Source: Rhodococcoides corynebacterioides NBRC 14404 (GTDB lineage: Bacteria; Actinomycetota; Actinomycetes; Mycobacteriales; Mycobacteriaceae). From it: a DNA stretch of 64,000 nucleotides. The DNA lies in contig NZ_BCWV01000003.1 of the NCBI RefSeq assembly GCF_001894765.1, positions 62,001 to 126,000 of the forward strand, given 5' to 3'. Positions within the stretch are counted from its first letter, which is position 1. Each line of letters opens with the position of its first letter. The notes under the pieces are model-generated. The model was given only the letters and a program-made list of their open reading frames with translations. It ran no database searches and was not told where the DNA came from. The position numbers and the translations under genes were made by a program. This document shows positions 37,429 through 48,718 of this stretch, piece by piece.

Positions 37429-38616
37429 TCAGACCGCCCCGACCTCCCGGAGCCGAGCGATGTCCTCGGCGGAGTAACCGGACTCGGCGAGAATCCCGTC
37501 CGTGTCCGCCCCGTGCCCGCGTCCGGTGTGCCGGATGCTGCCGGGGCTCTCCCCCATGCGCCACATGACGTTCTGCATGCGCACGGGTCCCAGGTCTTCG
37601 TCCTCGACGGTGGTGACCATCTCGATGGCGGTGACCTGGGGGTCGTCGAGCAGTTCCGACGGCTTGTAGACCGGGGCGACCGCGGCGCCCGCGTCCTCGA
37701 ACGCCGCGATCACCTCGTCCCGCGTGCGCTCCCCGATCCACCCGCCGACGTAGTCGTCGAGCAGGTCGGCGTGCGCGGCCCGTTGGCGGCCGGTGGCGAA
37801 CCACGGCTCGTCGAGCACCTCGGGATGTCCGACGAGGCGCAGCACGCGCTCGGCGATGGAGTTCGCACTGGTGGAGATGGCCAGCCAGTGACCGTCCTTG
37901 GTGCGGTACAGATTGCGGGGCGCGTTGTTGCTGGACCGGTTGCCGGTGCGCTCCTGATCGATGCCGAGCTGGTCGGCGTAGATCACGCCCGGCCCGACCG
38001 CGGTCATGATGGGGCTGAGCAGGTCCAGGTCGATCTCCTGACCGCGACCGGTCTTGTGCCGGTGCAGCAACGCCATCGACACCGCGGACGATCCGGCGAT
38101 CCCCGCGAGGGAATCGGCCAGACCGAAGGCGGGCAGGGTGGGCGGACCGTCGGCTTCGCCGGTGAGGTGGGCGAACCCGCTCATCGACTCCACCAGGGTG
38201 CCGAACGCCGGCCGCGTCGAGTACGGCCCGGTCTGGCCGAAACCGGTGACCCGCAACAGGATCAGGCCGGGGTTGATGGCCGACAGCACGTCGTACCCCA
38301 GCCCCCACCGCTCGAACGTGCCCGGCCGGAAGTTCTCGACCACCACGTCGACGTCGGCGACGAGCCGCTTGAACACCTCGGCGCCGTCCGGGTTGCCGAG
38401 GTTCAGGGTCAGCCCACGCTTGTTGCGGCTGACCATGGTCCACCACAGCGGGTGCCCGTCCTTGTCCAGGCCGTGGCCGCGCATCCCGTCCGGCTTGGTG
38501 GGGTGCTCGATCTTGACGACGTCGGCACCGAAGTCCCCGAGGATCTGCGCGACCAGCGGCCCGGCCAGGATGGTCGAGACGTCGAGGACGCGGATCCCCT
38601 CGAGCGGACCCGTCAC
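37429..38616 (-). CDS. class III CoA-transferase (CaiB/BaiF family)
   Basis: 395 residues. Typical opening PLEGIRVLDVSTILAGPLVA, then ADVVKIEHPTKPDG, SRNKRGLTLNLGNPDG, VVVENFRPGTFERWGLGYD and the end GRGHGADTDGILAESGYSAE. These enzymes move CoA between organic acids through an Asp-linked intermediate (the Asp in the AFGLADSLAG region is a candidate). GTG 38616 overlaps the amidohydrolase stop by 4 nt. As last gene of the nine-gene island operon it should activate an acid product, which the CitE-like lyase nearby might then cleave. Confidence 0.9.
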   Translation of the reverse strand: MTGPLEGIRVLDVSTILAGPLVAQILGDFGADVVKIEHPTKPDGMRGHGLDKDGHPLWWTMVSRNKRGLTLNLGNPDGAEVFKRLVADVDVVVENFRPGTFERWGLGYDVLSAINPGLILLRVTGFGQTGPYSTRPAFGTLVESMSGFAHLTGEADGPPTLPAFGLADSLAGIAGSSAVSMALLHRHKTGRGQEIDLDLLSPIMTAVGPGVIYADQLGIDQERTGNRSSNNAPRNLYRTKDGHWLAISTSANSIAERVLRLVGHPEVLDEPWFATGRQRAAHADLLDDYVGGWIGERTRDEVIAAFEDAGAAVAPVYKPSELLDDPQVTAIEMVTTVEDEDLGPVRMQNVMWRMGESPGSIRHTGRGHGADTDGILAESGYSAEDIARLREVGAV

Positions 38617-40079
38617 TTGTAGGGCCGGTGCAGGTAGCGGCCGGCCGGGGCGCCGGAGACGGCGCCGTCGGCCAGGACCCGCTGTCCGCGGACGAACGTG
38701 TCGGTCACCTTGGCGCCGAGCTCGAAGCCCTCGAACGGCGTGTACTCCTGGGTGGACTCGGAATCCTCCGGACGCACGGTCCAGGTGTGGTCCGGATCGA
38801 CGAGAGCGAGGTCGGCGTCCATGCCCACGGCGATCGAGCCCTTGCCCGGAAGTCCGTAGCGCTCCGCCGGATTGAGCGAGGTGAGCTCGGCGATGCGACG
38901 CCAGCTCAGGCCGCGCTTGCGACCCTCGCTGACCAGACCGGGCAGCAGGTACTCGGCACCGCCGAAGCCCGACTTGGCCGCGAAGATGTCGCCGCGATCC
39001 TCCGCGAACTTCTTCTCGTCCTTGCAGCAGGCGTGGTCGCTGACGACCCAGTCCACGTCGCCGGCGATGAGGTGCTCCCACAGGGCCTCGACGTCCTCGC
39101 GCGGGCGCAGCGGCGGGTTGACCTTGCCGCCGAGTCCGTAGGCCGTGTCGATGTCCGCGAGCAGGTGCCCGATGGTGACCTCGCGCCGGAAGTTCACGTG
39201 CGGGAACGCCTTCGCCATCCGCATCGCGGCGGTGAGCGCCTTGCGCGAGGACAGGTGCAGCAGGTTGATGTTCGGCAGCTGCGTCTCGTCGGCGAGGAAC
39301 GACGCGATGGTGACGGCCAGACCTTCGGAGTGCGGCGGGCGCGACGCGCTGTAGGCGGCGAGGCCGGTGAGCGTGCCCTCCTCCTCCACCATCTTGGTGT
39401 AGGCGCTCATGATCTCGGCGGTCTCGCAGTGCAGCGAGAGCGAGATGTGATCGGCCATCTCCGGAAGCTGTTCGCGGGCAGCCTGAATGCCGCGCATGAC
39501 GAATTCGAAGTGCGCCAGGTCGTACCGCTCGCCCTCGGGGGTCATGAGGAACTCGCTCTGGTCGGTGGACCGGCCGTGCAGACCGTGGCTGCCGTAGAAC
39601 ATGAAGATCTTGAACGACGTGACACCGTGATCGGTGATGAGCGAGGGGATCTCGCCGATGTGCTCCTTCGACATCGGTGCGAGGTGGTACGCGTAGTCGA
39701 CGTACGGACGGCCCTCGGTGGCCTCGAGCACCGTGGGGAAGACGTCCGCGTAGGACCCACCGGTGTTCATGTAGTACTGCCCGGTGCGCATGTAGGACAG
39801 CGAGGTGGTGACGCCGCCCTGCACACAGGCCCGCGATTCGGTCTCGGCGTCCTCGCCCAGCGGGTTGTAGATGCCCCAGTGCTGATGTGCGTCGACCACT
39901 CCGGGGAAGGCGACCTTGCCCGCAGCATCGATGACGGTGTCGGCCCCCGACGGATCGATACCGGCAGCGATCTGCGTGAACTTGCCGTCCTCGATCAGCA
40001 GATCGAGGAACTCCCCCTCCTCGGGGTTGTCCGCACCGGGACGAACGACGCGGGCGTTGGTGATGAGCAGTGTCGTCAT
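38613..40079 (-). CDS. dihydropyrimidinase/dihydroorotase-like amidohydrolase
   Basis: 488 residues. Metal-dependent TIM-barrel amidohydrolase of the cyclic amidohydrolase group: DAHQHW (His65, His67), probable carboxylated lysine Lys157 in TSFKIFMFYG, His217 in SLHCET, His275 in LLHLSS and the catalytic Asp in WVVSDHACC, with a C-terminal GSIAVGMDADLALVDPD typical of dihydropyrimidinase/hydantoinase. It should open a cyclic amide, imide or ureide ring. Neighbours (racemase, CoA-transferase) fit ring opening followed by epimerisation and activation. The real substrate is unknown. Confidence 0.85.
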   Translation of the reverse strand: MTTLLITNARVVRPGADNPEEGEFLDLLIEDGKFTQIAAGIDPSGADTVIDAAGKVAFPGVVDAHQHWGIYNPLGEDAETESRACVQGGVTTSLSYMRTGQYYMNTGGSYADVFPTVLEATEGRPYVDYAYHLAPMSKEHIGEIPSLITDHGVTSFKIFMFYGSHGLHGRSTDQSEFLMTPEGERYDLAHFEFVMRGIQAAREQLPEMADHISLSLHCETAEIMSAYTKMVEEEGTLTGLAAYSASRPPHSEGLAVTIASFLADETQLPNINLLHLSSRKALTAAMRMAKAFPHVNFRREVTIGHLLADIDTAYGLGGKVNPPLRPREDVEALWEHLIAGDVDWVVSDHACCKDEKKFAEDRGDIFAAKSGFGGAEYLLPGLVSEGRKRGLSWRRIAELTSLNPAERYGLPGKGSIAVGMDADLALVDPDHTWTVRPEDSESTQEYTPFEGFELGAKVTDTFVRGQRVLADGAVSGAPAGRYLHRPYK

Positions 40080-41461
40080 GACGAGGTCCTTTGCATATCG
40101 AGAGAATCGGCCGCAGCGTCCGCGGCCAGGAAGGACAATCCGAGGGCGGGCAACAAGCCGTTGCCCGCGAGGTAACCCGAGGCGCCGTGACCGGAGATGC
40201 CCATGGCGGCACCACCGGCGGCGAAGAGACCGTCGATCGGCGAGCCGTCGGTGCGCAGAACGCGCGCCCGGCCGTCGACCACCAAGCCACCCTGGGTGTG
40301 GAAGAGCGCCGGCACGATGGCGACGGCCGCGTACGGTCCGGCCATCTCGTGCTCGAACGATGTGCGCCCGAACGGATCCGAGCTCTCACCGCGAGCGTAG
40401 CGACCGACCGCGGCCAGCTCGTCGACGACCGCGTCGACCGGCAGGCCGGTGGCGGCAGCGACGCCGGCGGCGTCGTCGGCCCAGACCGCAGCACCGGACT
40501 CGACGGTCTGCCGGAAGTCCGTGAACGCCAGGCACCGATCGTGGATCTCCCGATCGATGATCAGCCAGCCCTCCGACCCCGGACGGGCCGCGAGGTGCGC
40601 TGCGTACTCCGAGTACCCGGTGGTCTCGTCACCGAACCGGCGACCCGTGGTGTCGAGCACGACGCCGCCGTGCATCACCGTCGCCCAGCCGACCAGCGTC
40701 GCCGCCTTCTTCGACAGGGCCGCGTGGCCCTGGTAGGCGTCGAGGAACCGGGCCTCCGCGCCGAGGCGCGTGCCGATGGCGAGCGCGTCGCCCGTCGAGT
40801 ACTCGCTGCCGTGATAGACGGCCGACGCGATCTCGGGAGCGTGCTCGGCGACGGCCGCCCGGTCCGCCCCGTACCCGTTGGTGGCCAACAGGACTGCGGG
40901 CGTCGGGATCTCGTCCGTGGTGCCGTCGGGCAACGTCACCACGACGGCGCTCACCCGTCCGTCCTCGGTGCGGACGTCGGTGACCCGCGCGGGGGCGTAG
41001 ACGTCGATGTTCGGGTGCTCGGCGACGGCTCGGGTCAGGTGATCGAGCAGCACGCTGCCGTGCCGGCCCTCGACGGTGTGGCAGCGCAGCGCGGAGTGAC
41101 CGGGGTAGGCGAAATCGGTGACCAGCGACAGCGGGATGTCGAGGTGATCGGCCATCCATTCCACCAGGGGCGCACTGACGTCGGCGAGGGCGGTCGCCAG
41201 CCCGACGTCCGCGGTCCCCTTGGTCTTGCGGACCACGTCCTCGACGAAACGTGACGGGGAGTCCTCGACCCCCGCCGCACGCTGCCAGCGCGACCCCGCA
41301 CCCGGGATCATCGCCGTCGACATCGCGGTGTTGTTGCCGCGCTTGGCATGTTCGCTCGCCTCGACCACCACGACGTCGAGACCCCGCTCCGCCGCGCGGA
41401 GCGCCCCGACGAGGCCACCGCCCGCACCGGCGACCACCAGGTCCGGGCCGTGCTCGCTCAC
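40076..41461 (-). CDS. FAD-dependent dehydrogenase, fumarate-reductase/ketosteroid-dehydrogenase type
   Basis: 461 residues. N-terminal Rossmann motif LVVAGAGGGLVGALRAAERG binds FAD; later HTQGGLVVDGRARVL and LFAAGGAAMGISGHGASGYL are the conserved FAD-binding C-terminal motifs of the FrdA/KstD/UrdA family. It should introduce or remove a C=C bond in an acid or ring. GTG 41461 overlaps the racemase stop by 4 nt and the stop overlaps the amidohydrolase start by 4 nt. Confidence 0.85.
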   Translation of the reverse strand: MSEHGPDLVVAGAGGGLVGALRAAERGLDVVVVEASEHAKRGNNTAMSTAMIPGAGSRWQRAAGVEDSPSRFVEDVVRKTKGTADVGLATALADVSAPLVEWMADHLDIPLSLVTDFAYPGHSALRCHTVEGRHGSVLLDHLTRAVAEHPNIDVYAPARVTDVRTEDGRVSAVVVTLPDGTTDEIPTPAVLLATNGYGADRAAVAEHAPEIASAVYHGSEYSTGDALAIGTRLGAEARFLDAYQGHAALSKKAATLVGWATVMHGGVVLDTTGRRFGDETTGYSEYAAHLAARPGSEGWLIIDREIHDRCLAFTDFRQTVESGAAVWADDAAGVAAATGLPVDAVVDELAAVGRYARGESSDPFGRTSFEHEMAGPYAAVAIVPALFHTQGGLVVDGRARVLRTDGSPIDGLFAAGGAAMGISGHGASGYLAGNGLLPALGLSFLAADAAADSLDMQRTSS

Positions 41462-42090
41462 GCCGCGACCTCGAGGTCGGCCCGCAGTGCCAACAAGCGC
41501 AGCGCGGTGGCCGTGGGATCGACCACGACGGGGTCGGTGCGCCGTTCGGCGAGGTCCACCGCCGAACACGCGTTGATAGCGACGGAGGACGTGAGGGACG
41601 GCGCGTAGCGAGCGACGGCTGCGGTCCAGGCGTGCGAGTCCGCGATGTCGTCGAAGGACAGGTTCATGACCGTCGTCGGCTCCGCGGTGATGCCGTAGCC
41701 GGCCAGGCGGCGATCGAGTTCCGCGGCGATGGCGTCGTTGCGCGCCAACGCCCCGACGCGGTGTCCCTGGGAGGCGTAGAACGACGCCGTCAGCCGCGTC
41801 AGCCCGTACAGCGGACGCGCGAAATCCCCGGCCTGCTCGGCGCAGGGATCGAGAACACAATCCGGCAGGAAGCCGTCGTACCCGGTGGGGTCGGCCGCCG
41901 CGAAGGCGGCCGCGACGGCATCCTCCGATGCCCGGACGTCGACCTCGGTGTCGAGGGCACGCGGGGCGTCGGGGCCGAGGTCATGCAGATCGACGACGAG
42001 TCCGGTGGGACTCAGGGCGTCGTACCGTGCCTGCCGACGGGCCAGTTCGGCGTCGTCGACATGGACGGGAGTGAAAGCGAGCACACGCAC
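41458..42090 (-). CDS. Asp/Glu/hydantoin racemase-family protein
   Basis: 210 residues. Family layout with two catalytic-type cysteines: Cys78 in FLPDCVLDPC and Cys175 in AINACSAVDL. The family includes hydantoin racemases, maleate isomerases and aspartate racemases. Next to a cyclic amidohydrolase, a hydantoin-racemase-like role is most natural. GTG 42090 has GGAG upstream; the gene starts 15 nt after livF. Confidence 0.75.
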   Translation of the reverse strand: MRVLAFTPVHVDDAELARRQARYDALSPTGLVVDLHDLGPDAPRALDTEVDVRASEDAVAAAFAAADPTGYDGFLPDCVLDPCAEQAGDFARPLYGLTRLTASFYASQGHRVGALARNDAIAAELDRRLAGYGITAEPTTVMNLSFDDIADSHAWTAAVARYAPSLTSSVAINACSAVDLAERRTDPVVVDPTATALRLLALRADLEVAA

Positions 42091-42105
42091 GAGGGTCTCC
42101 TGTGG

Positions 42106-43522
<1,417 letters not shown>

Positions 43523-43526
<4 letters not shown>

Positions 43527-44569
43527 TTGCGCCACCTCTCTCGCACGGTGCCGAAGATGCCCTTCGGCAGGAAGATCACGATGAGGATCAGGATCACGGA
43601 GTACACCGCGACATCGAGACCGATGGAGCCCTGCAGGAATTCGAGGAACGCCGGCGGGCGGCGGAGGATCTCGTTGATCACCTCGGACAGCGGACCGATG
43701 ACAGCCGCGCCGAGCACCGGGCCCCAGATGGTGCCGATACCGCCGATGACCGCGGGCACGATGGCCTCGACCGAGACCGCCGAGCCGAAGGCCTGCTCCG
43801 GGCCGACGAAGAAGTAGTACTGCACGTAGTACACCCCGGCGACGGCGGTGAGGGCGCAGCTGGCGGCGACGGCGACGAGCCGATACTTCATGGTGTCGAT
43901 GCCCAACGACGCTGCGGCCGTGGCGTCGTCACGAATCGCCTGGACGTACTGACCCGCCCGCGACCGGACGTAGAAGATCGTGCCGAGGACGGCCAGCGCG
44001 AGGATCACCAACGGGATCCACAGGTAGTTGGCGCTGCCCTTCTCGAACTGCAGCATCGACCACGAATCCCGCGGCAGGATCGGCACGTTGAATCCCTCGG
44101 TCTTGTTGAAGACCTCGAGGTTCTGTACGAGCAGCAGGAACATCTGCGCGAACGCGAACGTGGCGAGAGCGAAGTACGAGCCGGCCAATCGGTACCGCAG
44201 GCACAGGTACGCGATGGTGGTACCGACGGCGGCGGAGATCACGGCGGCGACGATCATCGACAACCACGGCGAGATGCCGTGCTCCACCAGCAGATAGGCC
44301 CCCGTGTAGGCGCCGATGCCGAAGAACGCGGCGTGACCGAAGCTGAACATGCCGCCGAAGCCGCTCATGATGTTCCAGCCGACGGCCATGATCGCGAAGA
44401 TCAGCGTGCGGACGGCGACCGTCTGCGCCTGCTCGCCGAGCAGGAACGGCAGCAGCGCGACCACGACGAAACCGATGACGAGCGTGAGCAACTGGCGAGT
44501 CAGCCAGGTGTCCTTCAGTCGCGGGTCCGCCGTGGTGGCCGACTCCGCGGTGGGTGCGGTGGTGGTCAT
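43523..44569 (-). CDS. livM: branched-chain-type ABC importer permease, LivM-like
   Basis: 348 residues with about nine membrane spans. Marks are GFGGMFSFGHAAFFGIGAYTGAY, RAIRDDATAAASLGID and VIGGIGTIWGPVLGAA, the conserved LivM segments. It overlaps livH by 4 nt and livG by 4 nt. Confidence 0.92.
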
Positions 44570-45552
44570 CGACGTCCTCCGTACAGACCTTCGGGCTTGA
44601 GGAAGAGCACCATCACGAACACGGCGAACACCAGGATCAGCGACCCGGTGCCCGGCAGGTAGAGCGCACCGACGGTCTGCACCAGACCGATGATCAACCC
44701 GCCGACCATGGCGCCGACGATGCTGCCGAGACCGCCGAGCACGACGATGACGAACGCGAGGATGGTGAACTGCTCACCGACCGAGGGGGTCAGCGAGGTG
44801 AAGGGCGTCATGAGCCCACCGGCGACGGCGACGCACGCGGCGCCGATACCGAAGGTCAGGGCGTAGACGCGGCCGATGTCGACTCCGACGAGCTTGGCGC
44901 CCTCCGAGTTCGACGCCACGGCGCGGATGGACAGTCCCAGCTTGGTGCGGTCGAGCACGGCCTTGAGCGCGACGGCCACGACGGCGGCACCGAGAAACGC
45001 GATGACGCGCGGCCACGAGGCGACCGTGCCGAGGATGGAGAGCGAGCCGTCGACCGGCGCCGCCACGGCCTTCGGCCGACCGCCGAACACCATCAGCAGG
45101 ACGTTGATGATGAGCAGGGACAACCCGAGGGTGACCAGCAGCGGTCCCTCGTGGCTGCCGCCGATCGTGAGCTTGGTCAGCAACGTCGCCTGGACGACCA
45201 TGCCGAACAGGAACATCACCGGCACGGCCAGGATCGTGGCCAGGTAGACCGGCAAACCGGCCGTCGACAACGCGTAGACGATGTACATCGCCAGCGTCAG
45301 CATGGCGCCCTGCGCGAAGTTCACGATGCCGAGCACACCGAAGATGAGCGTCAACCCGACCGAGATCAGCGCGTAGACGCCGCCGAGCAGCAGACCGGAG
45401 ACGATGGCCTGGCCGACCAGGCCCTGGTCCTTGCCGCCGACGAAGAACACGACGGCGAGGACGATCACGACGGCGCCGGCCACCGGGACACCGGGGTCGA
45501 GCCTGCGGCGGGACGTCGTCGTGGCCTCGGTGTCCGCCGCGGCGACGGTCAC
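44566..45552 (-). CDS. livH: branched-chain-type ABC importer permease, LivH-like
   Basis: 328 residues. LivH marks are GGVYALISVGLTLIFGVLGIVNFAQGA, SIRAVASNSEGAKLVGVD and VVLGGLGSIVGAMVGGLIIG. The N-terminus has an extra membrane span after a Thr/Arg-rich start (residues 1-20). GTG start, overlapping the substrate-binding protein stop by 4 nt. Confidence 0.92.
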   Translation of the reverse strand: MTVAAADTEATTTSRRRLDPGVPVAGAVVIVLAVVFFVGGKDQGLVGQAIVSGLLLGGVYALISVGLTLIFGVLGIVNFAQGAMLTLAMYIVYALSTAGLPVYLATILAVPVMFLFGMVVQATLLTKLTIGGSHEGPLLVTLGLSLLIINVLLMVFGGRPKAVAAPVDGSLSILGTVASWPRVIAFLGAAVVAVALKAVLDRTKLGLSIRAVASNSEGAKLVGVDIGRVYALTFGIGAACVAVAGGLMTPFTSLTPSVGEQFTILAFVIVVLGGLGSIVGAMVGGLIIGLVQTVGALYLPGTGSLILVFAVFVMVLFLKPEGLYGGRR

Positions 45553-46769
45553 TGCCCGCCGCCCGCGGGGAACTGGATCTGCTCCTGCGCGAACTCTTCG
45601 GGGAACACCTGGGTGACCGCGCCGTCGCGTACCTGCATGACGATGACGGCGGCGTTGCTGTTCTGGCCGGTCTCGTCGAACGTGATGGGGCCGGAGAACG
45701 CGAGCAGCGGCTCGTCGATCGAGACGCCGGAGATGGCTTCCCGCAACGCTTCCGGATCGGCGTCGGCACCGTCCTCGAGGCCGGCGGCGATCACCTCGAC
45801 CGCCTGGTAGGACAGCATGGCCGCGGTCTCCATGGGACGACCGAACTTCTCCTGGAAGCGCGACCGGATCTCGGTCACCCGGTCGTCGGTGGCGTCGAAG
45901 TGGTAGTTGGCCGACAGCACACCCTCACCGGCGGGACCCGCCGCGCCGGGGAACGAGCTGTCGTCGAAGGCGCCGTTGGCGATGCCGTAGAGGCCCTTGA
46001 CGTTCACGTTCAACTGCTGCACGGCGTTGGCGATCAGCAGGCCGTCCGGGTAGTACCCGGTGGCGACGATGACGTCGGGGTTGGAGACGGCCGCCTCGCG
46101 CACCTGCGTGGTGGCGTCGGAGAAGTTGGTGGCCGGGTAGGTGATCTCCTGCACCGACGAGATGCCCTGGTTCGCGGCTTCCTTCTCGAAGGCGTCGAAG
46201 ACACTGTCGCCGAACGAGCCCTCGATGTGGAGATAGGAGACGCGGTCGATGGCCTGGCCGGTCTGCTCCTCGATGGCGGCCAGCGCCTTCGCGCCGTCCG
46301 TCCCCATCGACGACGCGTTGGGCTGGATGCGGAACGTGTACTGGTAGCCCTGGTCGAGGATCTTGTCGTCGACAGCGACGTCGATGACCAGCGGCACGCG
46401 AGAGCGCTCGGCGACCGAGGCGACGTTCTGCGTGACGTCGGACTGGTAGGTGCCGACCAACGCGACCGCGCCGTCGTCGATCAGCCGCTGCGCTTCGCTC
46501 TGTCCGACTTCGGCTTTGCCCTGGCTGTCACCGGAGACCAGCTCGAGGGTGCGTCCGTCCATCGAGGAGATACCGCCCGCCGCGTTGATGTCCTCGACGG
46601 CCATCGCGGCGCCGTCGTTCATCAGTCCGCCCACACCGGCGAGCGCACCGGTGGTGGGGTGCACGGAGCCGATCTTGATCGGTCCCGATCCGTCCGACCC
46701 GGACGACGATCCGCACGCGGCGGTGCCGACGAGGGCGACCGCTGCCACAACGCCTACGACTTTTCTCAT
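45549..46769 (-). CDS. branched-chain-type ABC importer substrate-binding lipoprotein
   Basis: 406 residues. Lipoprotein signal MRKVVGVVAAVALVG with lipobox TAAC. Type I binding fold: IKIGSVHPTTGALAGVGG, MAVEDINAAGGI, ALVGTYQSDVTQNVA, YLHIEGSFGDSVFDAFEKEA. First gene of the nine-gene catabolic operon, with two IclR-type sites upstream. The ligand is unknown but is probably the amide or acid substrate of the operon enzymes. Confidence 0.92.
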   Translation of the reverse strand: MRKVVGVVAAVALVGTAACGSSSGSDGSGPIKIGSVHPTTGALAGVGGLMNDGAAMAVEDINAAGGISSMDGRTLELVSGDSQGKAEVGQSEAQRLIDDGAVALVGTYQSDVTQNVASVAERSRVPLVIDVAVDDKILDQGYQYTFRIQPNASSMGTDGAKALAAIEEQTGQAIDRVSYLHIEGSFGDSVFDAFEKEAANQGISSVQEITYPATNFSDATTQVREAAVSNPDVIVATGYYPDGLLIANAVQQLNVNVKGLYGIANGAFDDSSFPGAAGPAGEGVLSANYHFDATDDRVTEIRSRFQEKFGRPMETAAMLSYQAVEVIAAGLEDGADADPEALREAISGVSIDEPLLAFSGPITFDETGQNSNAAVIVMQVRDGAVTQVFPEEFAQEQIQFPAGGGQ

Positions 46770-46844
46770 GATTGGATCTGCCTTTCGCGCCCGAATGGGG
46801 GCGTCGAGTCCGAGGTGACCGACAGGCCATGCGACTGGCTCTGT

Positions 46845-46860
46845 GTTCCGCTCAGCGCAC
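46845..46860. promoter_or_regulatory. IclR-type operator candidate, site 1
   Basis: GTTCCGCTCAGCGCAC, about 75 bp before the start of the ABC substrate-binding protein gene. Matches the GTTCCGCTnAGCG core shared by three other sites in this island. Confidence 0.6.
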
Positions 46861-46953
46861 CACGTGATGGTGACCACTGCGCACTGCGATCGAGTATTGC
46901 ACGGGCTTTGGGGCGAGAACAGGTCTTTTCATGACTTTCTTGTTACGAGTATG

Positions 46954-46969
46954 GTTCGCTCAGCGGAAC
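46954..46969. promoter_or_regulatory. IclR-type operator candidate, site 2
   Basis: GTTCGCTCAGCGGAAC, the exact reverse complement of site 3. It lies about 90 bp before the iclR start, in the same divergent region as site 1, and can serve autoregulation. Confidence 0.65.
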
Positions 46970-47056
46970 GCAGGTCAGCGGCCGTCGTCAGTGTGTGTGC
47001 CGTGTGTGCCAGTGGATGCCGCGCCTGCAGCGCCCGACTGTGGAAGGTTTGAATTC

Positions 47057-47848
47057 ATGCCCGTCTCTCCCCCGATCGCGACCACCGAGCCGTCCGCCGG
47101 TACCGAATCGGCCGATCGAGTCGCCGACGTGTTGATCGCCTTCGCGCAGTCGGACACGCCGCTCGGCGTCTCCGAGCTCGCTCGTCGGCTGTCGCTGAGC
47201 AAGGCCGTCGTGCATCGCATCCTGCAGTCCCTCTCCTCGCGAGCACTGGTCCAGCCGGTCCACGGCGACACCACCTATTCGCTCGGACCCGCCGCCATCG
47301 GCCTGGGCACCAAGGCGTGGAGCCAGTTGGACGTGCGCACCGTCGCCGCCCCCGTGCTGCGACGCCTGCGTGATCGGACTCGGGAGACGGCCACCCTGTC
47401 CGTGCTGGTCGGACACCGGCGCGTCTACCTCGACCAGTACGAGAGCCCACAGGAGGTGAAGATGGTGGTCGAGATCGGACCGCAGTACCCGCTGCACTCC
47501 GGCGCGTCGAGTCGCGCGATCCTCGCCTTCCTGCCCGAGCACTTCGTCGGCGAAGCGACCCAGGAACTGCGTGTCGCCCGGCCCGACGCCGACCTCGACG
47601 CGTTCCTGGCCTCACTCGACGAACTCCGCACCCTGGGCTACGGCACCTCGATCAACGAGCGCAACACCGGCGCCGCGTCCATCGCCGCCCCCTTCTTCGA
47701 CTCGGCCGGCCACGTGATCGGCTCGGTCAGCTCGTCCGGCCCGGCGTTCCGCTACTCCTCCACCGCCGACGACGATCACGCCGCCCACGCCGCGCTGGTC
47801 GTATCGGCAGCCGAGGACATCACGCGCGGACTGGCGGGACCGGCATGA
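47057..47848 (+). CDS. IclR-family transcriptional regulator
   Basis: 263 residues. N-terminal winged helix (VADVLIAFAQSDTPLGVSEL, ARRLSLSKAVVHRILQSL) and the IclR effector domain (RDRTRETATLSVLVGHRRVY, HSGASSRAILAFLP, GYGTSINERNTGAASIAAPF). GGAAGG precedes ATG 47057. Divergent from the nine-gene operon and followed by a CitE-like gene with a 4-nt overlap. The shared GTTCCGCTnAGCG sites at both island promoter regions are its likely targets. Confidence 0.93.
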   Translation: MPVSPPIATTEPSAGTESADRVADVLIAFAQSDTPLGVSELARRLSLSKAVVHRILQSLSSRALVQPVHGDTTYSLGPAAIGLGTKAWSQLDVRTVAAPVLRRLRDRTRETATLSVLVGHRRVYLDQYESPQEVKMVVEIGPQYPLHSGASSRAILAFLPEHFVGEATQELRVARPDADLDAFLASLDELRTLGYGTSINERNTGAASIAAPFFDSAGHVIGSVSSSGPAFRYSSTADDDHAAHAALVVSAAEDITRGLAGPA

Positions 47849-48678
47849 TCGACGCGCGCTCGTTCCTCTACGTCCCGGCGGTCAAGCCGACTCTCTTCGA
47901 CAAGGCCGCGAGCGGACCCGCCGACGCGATCATCCTCGACCTCGAGGACGCGGTTCCCCTGCAGCACAAGGACACCGCGCGCCGTGACGTGGCGGCGTGG
48001 CTCGACGGCCGCACCGACGACTCGACGGCACAGGTCTGGATCCGCGTGAGCCCCGACTTCCTCGACGCCGACCTCGACGTCGCGGTGCATCCGTCGGTCA
48101 CCGGCATCGTCGTCGCGAAATGCTCGCAGGACAGCCTCGAGCGCACGGTCGACGAGATCACCGACCGCGGTACCGACACCCTCGTGGTGGGGCTGATCGA
48201 AACCGCCGCTGCCCTGCGGCACCTGGACCGGTTGGCGACCGTGCCGAGGGTGGCGACCTTCGGCATCGGCGAGGTGGATCTGCTCGCGGACCTGCGCATC
48301 ACCCGCAGCTCGGGAACGCAGCACGTCGTCGACGCGCTACGTCTCGACGTCGTGATCGGCTGTGCTGCCGCGGGTCTCGCGGCACCGATCGCCCCCACGT
48401 CGACGAACTTCCGCGATCTCGACGAGTTCGCCCGCACCACCGCGGCGTTCGTCGAACTCGGCTTCCGCGCGCGCACCGCGGTGCATCCGGGTCAGGTGTC
48501 GGTGATCAACGACGCGTTCACCCCGTCCGACGAGCAACTCGCCGGTGCCCGCCGCCTGGTGGACCTCTTCGATCGAGCAGCCGGCGGGCCCACCGTGGAC
48601 GACGACGGCCGCTTCGTCGACGAGGCCGTGGTGCGCGGGGCGAGGGAACTCCTCGCCCGCGCGCACCGGCCGGCCTGA
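47845..48678 (+). CDS. CitE-like (HpcH/HpaI-family) CoA-ester lyase
   Basis: 277 residues. Family marks are RSFLYVPAVKP, DAIILDLEDAVP (metal-binding acidic residues), GLIETAAALRHLDRLA and RTAVHPGQVSVINDAF. Relatives cleave citryl-, malyl- or citramalyl-CoA to acetyl-CoA or pyruvate fragments. Alone, without CitDF, it is likely a CoA-ester lyase. Together with the class III CoA-transferase it could form an activate-then-cleave step for a dicarboxylic acid. ATGA overlap with iclR. Confidence 0.85.
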   Translation: MIDARSFLYVPAVKPTLFDKAASGPADAIILDLEDAVPLQHKDTARRDVAAWLDGRTDDSTAQVWIRVSPDFLDADLDVAVHPSVTGIVVAKCSQDSLERTVDEITDRGTDTLVVGLIETAAALRHLDRLATVPRVATFGIGEVDLLADLRITRSSGTQHVVDALRLDVVIGCAAAGLAAPIAPTSTNFRDLDEFARTTAAFVELGFRARTAVHPGQVSVINDAFTPSDEQLAGARRLVDLFDRAAGGPTVDDDGRFVDEAVVRGARELLARAHRPA

Positions 48679-48718
48679 CGGGGCGGCCTCGGCGCCTACC
48701 GACCGCGCGGGGCGCGCC

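Noticed and set aside
37429..40494. A 1,021-codon reading joining the CoA-transferase to upstream sequence
   Set aside because: The upstream part is out of frame with, and antisense-like to, the clear amidohydrolase; the true start GTG 38616 overlaps the amidohydrolase stop.
41458..42090. Reading the racemase-family gene as glutamate racemase MurI
   Set aside because: Length, the FLPDCVLDPC cysteine context and placement in a catabolic operon fit the Asp/Glu/hydantoin racemase group and not cell-wall MurI.
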